From Nothophoma quercina (lineage: Eukaryota > Ascomycota > Dothideomycetes > Pleosporales > Didymellaceae): a stretch of 64,000 nucleotides of DNA. Positions 11,479 to 21,569 of this stretch are shown here, in pieces. Made by a program: the position numbers and the translations under genes. The notes beneath the pieces were generated by a model. The model ran no database searches, was not told the DNA's origin, and saw nothing but the letters and a program-made list of their open reading frames with translations. The stretch is from assembly GCA_021642125.1 (NCBI GenBank), contig JAKIXB010000014.1, positions 248,001-312,000 of the forward strand, written 5' to 3'. Each line of letters starts with the position of its first letter. The stretch's first letter is position 1.

Positions 11479-13685
11479 ATGGACCATTTCAGCGGACTCG
11501 AGTACCTTGACACTCCACGTGACGGCACATCCACACGGCGTTTATTGAGCCAATGTTTTAAATCAATCGCTCATACCATCTCATCGGGTACTTCCTGCGA
11601 GGGGTTCAGACCGGGCGAAGCAGATGGCGACGTGGGCCTCGATGACCTGCAGAACGCGTGTGATTCATGGGACAGCCTGCGGCTTTTCGTGGACGGGGCG
11701 CGTTATGAGCGCGGTTTCGACGATGCTTTCAAAGAAAGAGAGAGGTTGTTGGCCTGCACCAGCGCAATATCGCAAATGCAGTGGAGACTCTGGTACTCCA
11801 CGGCCTCACTCCGTTGCGGCCGTGCACGATGCTGGGACCGAATCTCCAGTCAGCAAAGTAAGCAGTATCTCGAACTTGTTCTGGACTTCGAACCCAATCC
11901 CGACTTGGGGTCTGACAACATACTGGAGACACTATGTGAAGCCGAACAATTCCTCGCTGACTCAGAGCTTCTGCGTTCAAGCGAGGCCAACGTTAATGAC
12001 ACCCCGATGCCCCCACGAGACCGGAGAGATCCCTTCCTCGCAGAGTTCCAGAAGGCTCAAAGCTATTGGCAGCAGCTATCCGCATACGAAGAGATGCTAC
12101 AGGCGGAGTTACAGATTGTTGATTTACAGATGGAGCAACTTATGTCTGTCGAAGATGCCCTAGACGAAGAGGAGCGACAAAGAGAGGAAGATCAACGCCT
12201 TTTCGAATCATACATGACACGCTTTGAGTGGTTGTTCAGAGAGGCGGCAGTCCGCTTGCAGTTGATTCTCGAGTTCCTTCTCCTTCTCTGTAAGTCGTCG
12301 GGATTTTCAGACGGGGACCGACCGATGTGTATGACCATGCCCTGGAACATCTTACCAGCGTTGGTTGTCTTATGGGGTGTGTGCTGGATGTTCTATTACA
12401 CTCCCCAAGACTATGTTGAACCGGTCGATTTCCAGTACCCTAGCCTCGATGGAAACACCCTCAATTCAACTGCGGGTAAGTCCATACGGTCTTCAAATGG
12501 CCATTCGTTCATTCTGACTTTGTGTCTTAGACTGGTCTCAACGGACCGATCCTGCATCGTCCTGGGGCCCTGAACTGGACGACTCGTGGCAGAACTTGGG
12601 CTTGGACGCTGGATACCCATCACTACCCGCTCTGAACGATCCCGCAATCTCAGCCGCAATCCATGATTTTACCAAGTTTCAAGGTGTGGATGCTGACACC
12701 TTCGCACAAACCGGGGATCAGTACGTGCTTGATCATACAGCGCAGTCTAGTCTGATAGATGTCCCCAGTAACTCTAACCCTACGCCAACTGGTGGCGCAC
12801 TACAGATGCAGCAGCCGATCAACGGTCAATCCCCAATCTATACCTTTGGGCAGATACAGCGCACGCCCACGGAGTCACATAGTGCCCAATATGCGAATAC
12901 TCACACTGCCCAAGCAACACAATCAACGTCGGCTTCAGTACCACCAAGCGGGGCTGAACGGGGGCATCTCACATCTCGGAACTCAAGGAATGCCACAGTC
13001 TGCAGGAATCCTCAATGCAGCGATTTGAGATTTGATGAGCTCTCGGATTGGAAGTAAGTGCCCGTCAATCGACTCTTGCCGGAGACCGCACCCCTTGTGA
13101 TAAAAATGGCCCTGAAGTGCTGACATCCTTTTGTTCAGGAAGCATGATGAGGAGGTTCACAACCGATACCCGTGCGTTGTTTTGGACTGCAGCCAGTCAT
13201 TTGGCTCGAAGGGCGATCTCCGTCGCCACAGGCAGACAAAGCACAACCAACTTCCACATCACCTGCGCCTTCGATGCCCGATGGCTGGCTGTAGATATGC
13301 GCTTGCACCACACTTTAAGCGCAAGGACAACCTGACCAATCACTTAAAGAAGATGCACAACCTCGTACACGTCGATGCGAAAGCTAGAGCCGACGATTCA
13401 GCCATATCCCAGGCTAGAACTCACCTTGATGCCCATGCTGAGCCCCAATCCACGTTTGCATCTGGATCGCAAATTGTCTTTCCAATTGCTTCTCCACTGG
13501 CGAGCGATTCACGGCCTGCCGTCGGGAACTCTCCTTACGATGACCTGTCGACAAGCCAGATCGATGCCACCATCTCCGGACCTTCAAAAAGGCGACGCCC
13601 ACGTGGGTCCAGCCTGAATCTTGAAGACACCTCAACTACAACAAGAGCCTCGGTTGAAGAGTCCCACGGCGAAACAGAAGAGTAG
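11479..13685 (+). CDS. C2H2 zinc-finger protein with a central hydrophobic segment and an in-frame stop before its 3' end
   Basis: Exons 11479-12475, 12531-13053 and 13139-13685 give 688 aa up to a TAG. The N-terminal half has a coiled-coil region (about residues 205-260, LQAELQIVDLQMEQLMSVED). It then has a very hydrophobic stretch (LQLILEFLLLL, and later LVVLWGVCWMFYY). A canonical donor at 12290 and acceptor at 12358 would remove 23 codons in frame and fuse the two hydrophobic parts into one helix. The C-terminal part holds three C2H2-like units: CRNPQC-x14-HDEEVH, CVVLDC-x12-HRQTKH and CPMAGC with HFKRKDNLTNHLKKMH (about residues 490-570). An SKRRRPRG nuclear-localisation-like motif follows. 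The same frame stays open past the TAG for 52 further residues rich in heptad leucines. It is probably a transcription factor; its target is unknown. Confidence 0.72.
12290..12358 (+). other. Possible optional in-frame intron in the zinc-finger gene
   Basis: GTAAGT at 12290 and TTACCAG ending at 12358 bound 69 bp, a multiple of three without a stop. Both the spliced and the unspliced mRNA are therefore translatable. Splicing joins T at 12289 to CG at 12359, making a serine between two hydrophobic runs. Confidence 0.5.
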
Positions 13686-13844
13686 AAAAGGAAGGCGGCC
13701 ATATCTGAAGAGAAGATGGAGGCAATGCGGGTCGAGAATGCAGCCCTACGTAACCAGAATGAGTCGCTGATGGGCGAGATTAAAAGACTGAAGAAGCATG
13801 AGGATTCGCTGTTTGCTTTGTTGGCTGCAACTCGAAAGTCTTGA
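13686..13844 (+). pseudogene. In-frame coiled-coil extension after the TAG of the zinc-finger gene
   Basis: Directly after the TAG at 13683-13685 the reading frame continues for 52 codons to a TGA at 13842-13844. The extension is strongly protein-like: KRKAAISEEKMEAMRVENA is followed by LRNQNESLMGEIKRLKKHED with heptad-spaced hydrophobics, a classic short coiled coil. It most likely belonged to the parent protein and was cut off by a point mutation. Readthrough, a missed intron or a sequencing error are alternatives. Confidence 0.6.
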
Positions 13845-15247
13845 AGGAGGTATTTTGAGTTCTGGTTGCGCTTTCTTCTTGTTGTCGCTCGAAAATGTGT
13901 GATCTGCTATCTGAGCGAGAAACGACGACATTTGCAGACCAGCAGGGACATATGTACCGTTCGGGCTACGACCAGTCTGCAGGTGAAGGTGACACGAGTC
14001 TGTCGGCCACTTCGTCCAGTAATCCATAGAGAGTATTGCAATACCATGATGGACCAGCTGGAGCAGACGAGGCTATCCAATGAGATTTACACTGTGAGTC
14101 CTACGATGTTCATCGGTCCTCATGCAGTCAAACTACGCCATGACGTCACAGGAGTCCTGCAACCCCTCTCATCTGCTGTTCAGCGTCTCAACTCCTTAGA
14201 AGGGCAGAACATCAACACTTGAGATACTTTAAGCAGCCCCAGCTTGCGCTCATAAGCGATCAGGGCAATCAAGGTGCGGCAATCTACTCTGCAGACCAAA
14301 TCGACGATGACATTGGTGTGCTCTCGGATTCAGCCTTCAAGGTCGACGAGGCCACTTGGACGACTGTCTCCCAGCTTACCAACGGGAGATACCGCAAGTC
14401 GGGTGTTTTCACGGCAGCCCATGGCATCGACCTTTAAGACCAAGTTTGACTGGATGATCCCGTCCCACTTCAGTTCAAATACGAAGCCGCTCACGGTCGC
14501 ATCTTCTACCCTTTAGCGAACTCCTTTGGTTTTTCTCTATTCGGTTCGGTGGCGCCGAAAAAGACTGTCACCAACTTGCTCGTGGGAGTCGCACAACCGG
14601 CTCCTCCTAAAGCAAATATTGCGTTGAAGAGCGAACCGCAGCAGCAAGTAGAAGGGATGTAGGCCAGCAAAAGGTATGAACCTCTGGATCTCTAAATGTC
14701 CTGGGATATGGAAGTGCTGCAAGGTGGGGTGAGAACAAGATCCGACCTTGCTCCACTGAAATTATGTAGTTACATTCCAAAGGATCAGAAACATTCGAGT
14801 TCGAAGATATGGCGTTCGCTGGAACTCGTTGAGGTGACATACGCACTCCGCCGAATGACATTTCGGTTTCTTATCAGTAAAACCATTATTTCGCACAGAT
14901 GAAAGACGAGGGACAGTTGCCAGAGTTGCTATCTCGACGTATGCGGCTCTCCTCCAGGTTCAATACATCCGCGGGACGAAAGAATTGAAGTGCAGAACAC
15001 GCAGTAAGGACGCGTCAACACTAAGCCGAAAGCGGCTGGGCTGGCTTTGACAAACACGAAACGCGTCACATTTTCGTTGGAGCAACATTGGAGTAACACA
15101 ACACATAGCTCTTCTATTCGTCTACGCCTGGTATACATGTACAATATTGAACAAAGACTACGCTAAACCCATTGACATCGTAAAGGTCAGGAAATAAGCT
15201 GTGATGTTGACCATCACTAAGCTATCGCTCGATACCAAGTCCTTCAC
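13845..15247. other. intergenic with unassigned open frames
   Basis: 1.4 kb. Between 14046 and 14440 two plus-strand frames (starting MMDQLEQTRLSNEIYT and RYFKQPQLALISDQGNQ) read partly like protein but are broken by stops. They match no family I recognise and may be a gene fossil. The remainder shows nothing. Confidence 0.35.
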
Positions 15248-16429
15248 TTAAGCGGAAGCGGTTGAGGAGGGAGCAGCACCGGAGGGGAGCGAGCCGCTGG
15301 GCAAGGTACCGTTACCGCCCATAGTGCCGTTACCGCCGTCGCCACCGCCGAAGCTAGAGTCAGCGTTGGCGACACCACCTCCGGCTTGGTAGGTAGCAGC
15401 AACATTGTAGTACTCGTCATCGGTGTAGTCGGCAGTAGCGTTAACACCAATTTGGATCCAAGCAAAGAGACCATCGGAGATGTCATCACCGACGTAGACG
15501 AACTGGGGGAACGGATCGTAGTCGTCGGCAGCCTGGACAATGCTCCACATGTCGTCGTCGTTGGAGGTAATAGCCTGAGTGTTCTCGCTGTAGGGAGAAG
15601 TGGCCTCGACCGCAGACCTGAGCTCCTCAGGCCAGAAGAGCTGACCGATGTGGGTGACGGCACCGTCTTGGGTAGTCTGGTTCTCACGAACTGTGACATT
15701 GGACTTGGTCAAAAGGTGGGTGTGGATGGCACGTCCATCGTAGTGACCAGGGAAGATGGTCTCGAAAGCGACAACACCATCCTCGTCAGTCTCCTGGATA
15801 CCGCGGAGGAAAGTGGTGTTCAAACCACCCTGACCTGACTCGACACCGCTGTAGTAACCTGTGGCGTTGCAGTTCCAGACATCGACGAAGAGCTCAGGAA
15901 CGGGCTGGCAGTTGGTAACGTCGACGTACTGGACCTCGAGGTAGAGATCAATACCGACCTGGTCCTCCTTGACGTCCTTACGGATGAGCTCACCGTTGAC
16001 GTAGTAAGGACCATCAGTGACCTCGGGTGCAAGAATGCAAGAGGTGTTGGCAGCGAAGATGGTCGAGACATCCGTGTTGGGGCTGTAGTCGAGGACACCA
16101 GTCTGGTTGTGGTTGATGGCCTCGAACTCCTGAAGCGTAGCAAGGTCACGGCGGAACTTCTTAGAGTTGGCATTGATGCCACGCTTCTGGCGCAAAGCGC
16201 TGAGAGCCTCCGAGCGCCTGGCATGAGAACGCTGCATAAGGGAGCGGTGCTCGAGAGAGTCCTGGCAACTGTCGAGCGAGCGCTTGGCGGCTGCAGCGCG
16301 GAGCTGACGGACATCGATTTGACGCTTGACGTGCGCCATATCGTGCTTCTCACCCGGGTGGGCGACCGCGCCGCCGATGAGCGAGGACGCTGCAACGGCA
16401 CCGCTAAGGATGGAGGTGAACTTGACCAT
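15248..16429 (-). CDS. Secreted intradiol ring-cleavage dioxygenase
   Basis: A single-exon gene of 393 aa. The start at 16429 (MVKFTSILSGAVAASSLIGG) gives a clean signal peptide. The frame continues upstream, but MASTAASF at 16516 would bury it. A propeptide-like basic region (residues 30-110) is followed by the dioxygenase fold, with ILAPEVTDGPYYVNGE, VPELFVDVWNCNATGYYSGV and FETIFPGHYDGRAIHTHLL. The tyrosines and the HxH-type pair in these motifs match the usual non-haem Fe(III) ligands (two Tyr, two His). The C-terminus is Gly/Ser-rich with several NGT sequons. Extracellular members of this family open catechol-type rings from lignin or plant phenolics outside the cell. It is separate from the cytosolic intradiol enzyme at 33.5-34.5 kb. 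Confidence 0.88.
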   Translation of the reverse strand: MVKFTSILSGAVAASSLIGGAVAHPGEKHDMAHVKRQIDVRQLRAAAAKRSLDSCQDSLEHRSLMQRSHARRSEALSALRQKRGINANSKKFRRDLATLQEFEAINHNQTGVLDYSPNTDVSTIFAANTSCILAPEVTDGPYYVNGELIRKDVKEDQVGIDLYLEVQYVDVTNCQPVPELFVDVWNCNATGYYSGVESGQGGLNTTFLRGIQETDEDGVVAFETIFPGHYDGRAIHTHLLTKSNVTVRENQTTQDGAVTHIGQLFWPEELRSAVEATSPYSENTQAITSNDDDMWSIVQAADDYDPFPQFVYVGDDISDGLFAWIQIGVNATADYTDDEYYNVAATYQAGGGVANADSSFGGGDGGNGTMGGNGTLPSGSLPSGAAPSSTASA

Positions 16430-16537
16430 TTCGATTGTTGTTCTGTGTATCGAAGAGCTGCGGAAAGATTGGAAGGGCTGAAGTGAAGGACTGAAGCTGG
16501 CTGCTGTGGATGCCACTTGAGATTCGAAGGCTACTGC

Positions 16538-16546
16538 TCTTATATC
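16538..16546 (-). promoter_or_regulatory. TATA-like element of the secreted dioxygenase
   Basis: On the minus strand this reads GATATAAGA, about 110 bp upstream of the ATG at 16429. The cytosolic intradiol dioxygenase has the near-identical CATATAAGAGG at a similar distance. Confidence 0.45.
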
Positions 16547-17441
16547 TCGACTTTTTCAGAACGCCCCACAGTGCCGTCCTCCATGTTGTCCAACACCGTC
16601 ACAGCTCATGACGCGGCAGTGGCCGCTTCAGCATCTGGATACATGGGAAAGAACATTTCGAGCCTGTTCACCGCGAACGCGTGTAACGACCCGCAGTCTG
16701 TGGCTTGCATTCCGCGGTGGATGTCTGGGATGCTTCCGCCGGTGTTGACCAGATCAACGAATCGTATTTGTCTTGATGACTTGCGCGGCCATGCAATTTG
16801 TTTCGACGCGTACGTACGCCTGAGGCTGTTGAAACAAGCGGACCTAGCAAAGAAGGCCAAGGCACGGGCCGAGGACTCGTTCTAGCTTTCGGGTCAACAC
16901 CGGGTGGGTAATTGGGAGGTTTTCATTGGTTCCGCCCCCTTCACAGCCTTGTGGACGCGCTGTTGAGTCGTCGCAAGCTTTTTAGAAGATTTCTTGGCAG
17001 TCGAGCTAGTTGTCTTAATTGTGCAAGCAGCTTCGTGGCTCTCGAGCCCTAAATCAAGTCAAGACTAGACCAACGTTCACCGCCGCCACTTGCGTCGACA
17101 TCGCACCGGCATTTCAACGGCTTTTCAACAGCAATGCAGGTACCACTCGGAAGTTGACTCGGAGGTACCGTTCGTCGAAAAACTCAGTTTCATCGCGGAT
17201 ATCGAGGGCACCAATCGTCATAAGGGAACGATGTCACTTGACTAAGCCCTTTCTTCTTCGGCGAAGCCACGTCTGTTTAACGCAAGTTCATCTGAGCAAA
17301 CAAGACGCTCCCTCTATCAATCGCTGACTTCGAGTAGCAAGCAATTGAACACCCATATGTTTGCTCGAAGAAAGCATCTGCTAATTTCGGAGTGAGTAGA
17401 ATTCATCTGCTCCTTGCATCTCTTCTGCGTCCGATCCAGCA
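16547..17441. other. intergenic, no gene seen
   Basis: Contains a 122-codon plus-strand open frame (16517-16885) whose first ATG is at 16583. It overlaps the dioxygenase promoter, has no recognised motif and is not accepted as a gene. Nothing else is visible to 17441. Confidence 0.4.
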
Positions 17442-18860
17442 TGATCAACGCTGCCTACCCGGTCTTGCTGACCCTCGCACTACACCTAAGGCAACGCGAT
17501 CTATGTTCATGCATACTCGTCGCTCGAGACTTTGCTCGAGCTGAGCAGGATGCGCTTTACTGACACCCTGTCGTACCTCCACCACACAAAACATCGAAAG
17601 GCGATCAGATCTTTACTATGCTGCGGACGATACTCCACAATGCAACACTTGCAGCCAAGGTACGCCATAGTGAACTCTACCGCCGCCTGGACAACCGACG
17701 ACATCATCGACCTGCAGTCCGCCGTGTCGCCGCAAACACTTCTGCTCTATCTATAGCTACTCCACATCGCTATGGAAGTATTATTGGTGGAGCCTTTATG
17801 TTGATTTGCAAGTACGTTTGATGGGTGCCATTCTTCGAAACCTGCCAAACCTTAAACACCTCCGGTACGAGGTCTGGTGTGATTTCAGCGGACCCAAACA
17901 GATATTGGACAAGAATAACTGGGGTAGTGCGGAGTGGCTTCTCTAGCACGTCTTTGCCCATCACACAGACATCACCTACGTAACTGGGCTTAACCAACTC
18001 AAGCGTTTGAGGTTCACCGGACCCCACGTCGAACGTCAACGGTGTGACTTGTCCAAGTTGAAGTACCTGTACGTCAGATGCGACAATCGTATAGGCCTGT
18101 GTTGGCCGCCACAGCTATCACCAGTTCGAATGGTAAAACTGGAGTGCTCAACTTGGGCTTTACATGACGGCGGCTTCTACGGGGATACAACAAACTCTCA
18201 GGAGGTTCCACTAACTGACGCACTTGACCTTTCATGTCTCCAACCGTTGTCATCGATCAGAAATCGAACAAGATAGTGATGATGGAGATGATGGTACGGC
18301 AATGCTTGAAGGCTCGTAGTACTCAGATGCCTCCGATATCAAGACCGAAAACCTTCTTAGATACCTGGAGCACGTCAGTCCTATATTGAAAACTCTCCAA
18401 TTCTGTGTGCACTATGAGCCGGGGCCAGGCGAGTCATCTTTCGTAAGTCGGTGCAAGTTCCGCTCACGCATGGGCAGCATTCACCGAACTGCGACACCTA
18501 CAGGTCCCGTACGGCATGTTCCTGACTCAGCCTGTGAATGACACCAAAAGCAAGACAGTACTGCGCATTCCGGACAGCCTACCTCTAAAGCTTGGGAAGT
18601 TCGAATCGACGTGTATACCGGTGGAGGCGAAATTCCAGGATTTCTTGGACACCTCGGCAGATAACATTGCGGGCCGTCCGTTGTTGAAGGGGGTCATATA
18701 CACACGAGTCAGGGTTGTGAAGATATATACTGGGTGGATCCTGGGCACAATACAGACTGAGCCGATGTCGGGAGAGGTTGGAAATGCCGGGCCAAGTCTA
18801 GTGGTGTTTGACGAGGATAATGAGGTATTCGTAACCTTGTACTGTCGTGATATCCGATAA
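17442..18860 (+). pseudogene. Decayed F-box/LRR-type gene
   Basis: Fragments of one plus-strand protein follow each other in shifting frames. They include MINAAYPVLLTLALHLRQRD, then LVARDFARAEQDALY-stop-HPVV and MLRTILHNATLAAKVRHSEL (17442-17815). Next are LNQLKRLRFTGPHVERQ with KLKYLYVRC (about 17985-18130), and finally LRHLQVPYGMF through LYCRDIR (about 18490-18860). The pattern of a small helical F-box-like start, a line with LAAKVR, then leucine-rich segments and a terminal LRHLQVPY strand resembles the lineage-expanded F-box/LRR proteins of Dothideomycetes. The stop at ALY-stop-HPVV fits a CGA-to-TGA change. Several further stops occur between 17815 and 18400. No intact frame exists. Confidence 0.6.
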
Positions 18861-19180
18861 GTAAGTTCTCCGACATGTCAGCAATTCACTATCTTCAAAC
18901 AATTCGAATGCGACGTCTGAAAATTCTCGGAAATTGCGAAGGATAGATCATTTCTGAAACTGACATGCCCTTGGCGGCCTACTGCATGGGTTACGCCTTC
19001 TGTATGGGTGAGCGATCCTTACGCTGCGAGGGTTGGATATGCTGACACGGCCTCACAGCTTTCCCCGCCACAGCACCCCCACAACGGTCTCGTAGCAATC
19101 CTCCTTTCCATGACACTTGCCCAGCTGAAGTTTTCATCTCCATTCACGACCGACCTTGTGATTCAGTTTCTTGCAGCGTA
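18861..19180. other. intergenic, no gene seen
   Basis: A 320-bp spacer between two gene remnants. Nothing recognised. Confidence 0.4.
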
Positions 19181-19515
19181 ATGGCCGAGGTTGTGGGGCT
19201 TGCAGCCAGTATCATGCAGATTGGTGATGCGGGCACAAAGCTATTCGTTGAGATCTACAACCACATCAGCACAGCCGCACGCGTAGATGGCGAGATCGCT
19301 AATATTGTCGTCGACGTCGAGAATACCTCAAAGGTACTTGACGGTGCTGGGGCCTTGCTTGTCTCTGAAGACGCCAAAAGGCTAATCAATCAAGACGCTG
19401 TGCAGCACACGAAGGATCTAATGAAGTACTGAGAGTATGTACTCAACGGCCTTTTGGACGTCGTTGAGCAGGTTGAAAAGCTAGGAAATTATGGCAAGGT
19501 ACGGATGACAGTTTA
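19181..19515 (+). pseudogene. Truncated fungal N-terminal domain (STAND/ankyrin-type protein start)
   Basis: The frame begins MAEVVGLAASIMQIGDAGTK and continues LFVEIYNHISTAARVDGEI, then NTSKVLDGAGALL. This is the common N-terminal helical domain found at the start of many fungal STAND, ankyrin and lipase-like proteins. A TGA at 19430-19432 interrupts it after residue 83. The same frame then goes on (EYVLNGLLDVVEQVEKLGNY) to a second stop about 80 bp later. Only some 100 residues of a protein that is normally many hundred long remain, and the next gene's 3' end lies immediately behind. The domain in full-length relatives precedes a NACHT, ankyrin or other effector region, which is missing here. 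Confidence 0.65.
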
Positions 19516-19519
19516 GTGT

Positions 19520-21208
19520 CTATTCCGAGTCTTTGTCTACATCCGCAATTGCATAGGGGCTCTTCTCCCTCAACTTCTTCCCAAACTTGAACAACACATA
19601 TGGCGCTGGTGTCAAAATCACTGCCACGCACCCCAACAGCGTCATCGTCCAATGGACCCCGATGTTCTCATACATCGGCCTCGCCGCCATGACCATACCA
19701 CCCGCAATTAAATACCTCATCATCGTCACACTCGCCAATGCGATGCTCGATTTCTTACCATAGCTGTCGATAATATACTCGTAGCTGCTAACATACATCG
19801 CGTTCAGAACGATGCCAAAGCAGAAGCATGCGCCGAGCCCAGAGTAGATCGAGATCCAGGAGTAGTCCGTCCAGCCGAGCCAAAACAGGGAGATAGGCAA
19901 GAGTGGAGATGTGATCATTGCAGGCCAGAGGCGAAATTCGGGGTCTACGGAGGCACGGTCGTTGTAGCCCACACGACGGCGCGTCCACGCATAGAATGCT
20001 GGCCCGGTCAAGGAAAAGGCCGTGGCACCCAGTGCTATTGATGCAAAGCATGCGCCTTCTTGAAGAGAGTTGAGGTCGTAGCGACGCTTGAAGATGTAGT
20101 CGAAGCCCGAAAGGAAGGTGAACAGAAGGATGTAGAGGACGACAAGGAAGCCGCCCAAAGAGAGGACGGCAGGCTCCGTGGTCGAGAACTTGGCTGAAAG
20201 GGGCAAGACCTCTTTGATCGTTGTGAAGAAGCCTGAACCTTGTTCGTGTTCGGTAACGTAATCTTCAGAACCGGAGATCTTGCGCAAGTGGGCAGCTTTG
20301 TAGTCGAGGAGCATGGGAAGGTATGTTTCGGGGAGGAAGAAAAATGCGACGAGGAAGGCGAAGCCGGAGATGATCAGGGTGATCCAGTTGGTCCATTGCC
20401 AGTCCAAATCGTCGCGCGATGCGATCCACCCGCCAATAATAGGCGAAAGCACAGGAGCTGGTTAGGGTGTTAGTGGTGTGATACGATGGGAAACGGCAAA
20501 CTTACGAACGACATTGACCCAAGCGATGACAGGGAACCATAACGCCCTCTCGACAGGCCTGAACATGTCACCCACGCTTGCTCCATTGATGCCCAGCGCA
20601 GCACTGCTCGCTAACCCAGCAAAATACCTGCACACAACCTGGCTGCCGTAATCTTTGCTGAGGGCGGATCCCAAGATGAAGAACAAATAAGCTAAGGTAA
20701 AGCCTAGATATACAGGGTTGCGGCCCAGAGTCTGTGACAGAGGTCCGACAAAGAGGCAGCCAGAGCCGATGCCAAACAGGTATATCGCCGTGGAAAGATC
20801 TTCGGCAACAGGGCTGACGTGGTATCGCATGCTGGCCTTCATGTTAACCAAGGAGTCGGTCGAACCCGCCCATGCTTGCGTGAAGACTAGCATGGAGAGT
20901 ATGAGCATTGTTCTTGTTCGTTTGAGGAGCGGCCAATTGTGTGGATCGATCGGATCGTCGCCTCCATCAAGTTCTACGATGGTCTTTCCGTCTTCGGTCT
21001 TTCTCTCGTTTGAGCTTTCGTTCGGTTTCTCGTTGCATTCATGTCGTCCGGGATGGGAGTCTCTCAATGTCAATTCGGATTGTTGTGAGCTTCGAAAGGG
21101 GTTCATTCGCGTATTGCTGCTGCCATGTTGCGGTCGTTTCGAAAATCGCTCTTGCCACTCGCGCTCAACGTCTCTCCCAATCTTTTTGTACTGTACGATT
21201 GACCACAT
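19520..21208 (-). CDS. MFS transporter, DHA1 (polyamine/drug:H+ antiporter-like)
   Basis: Exons 20506-21208 and 19520-20457, with a 48-bp intron, give 546 aa. The start at 21208 (MWSIVQYKKIGRDVEREWQE) is the first ATG. The frame is open further upstream without one. After a long hydrophilic N-terminus comes GGDDPIDPHNWPLLKRTRT, typical of the DHA1 family. Twelve hydrophobic segments follow, with LSQTLGRNPVY in the loop 2-3 position, VVPPVLSPIIGGWIASR (the antiporter motif C region) spanning the splice junction, and YNDRASVDPEFRLWPAM in the C-terminal half. It should sit in the plasma membrane and exchange a small organic substrate for protons. The substrate cannot be read from the sequence. 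Confidence 0.88.
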
Positions 21209-21569
21209 CAGGCGACTAGGACACAACACGCAGAAAACGAAAGCAGGGGGTAGTGTAACAAGCCTTGCCAGGATGAACAAGCATATACGTGCAGGGACGG
21301 GGCGAATGATGTGCGCCGCCAGATTCCTTGACGTCACATAAATTGTTGCATTATTGTGGACAGTGTCGTGTGGTCAAGTATCCAATTTGGAAGATCTGGT
21401 ATATCCGCGCAAGGCTGCGACGCTTCAATATGAAGTATCGACCAATCACAAGATCCTAGTGACCCGAATAATCACTAAGGCTATGACGTTGAGACCCTTG
21501 ACCTCGACCGACCGCGCAGATGGGGCGCGCTAATATGATCTACCCGCTCCATTGTTGCCGCCCAGATCG
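21209..21569. other. intergenic, no gene seen
   Basis: A 360-bp region between the transporter's start and the end of the NmrA-like gene. Presumably the transporter promoter. Confidence 0.4.

Noticed and set aside
16430..16516. Upstream in-frame start for the secreted dioxygenase (MASTAASF...)
   Set aside because: It would place 29 residues before a well-formed signal peptide. The start at 16429 fits secretion better.
16583..16885. 100-aa plus-strand open frame upstream of the secreted dioxygenase
   Set aside because: Lies in the likely promoter of the divergent gene, with no motif.
21209..21337. N-terminal extension of the MFS transporter (hydrophobic frame upstream of 21208)
   Set aside because: No ATG in the frame. 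It would need a non-ATG start or another exon.
20718..21341. 207-codon plus-strand open frame
   Set aside because: Runs antisense to the first exon of the MFS transporter, which has clear family motifs.
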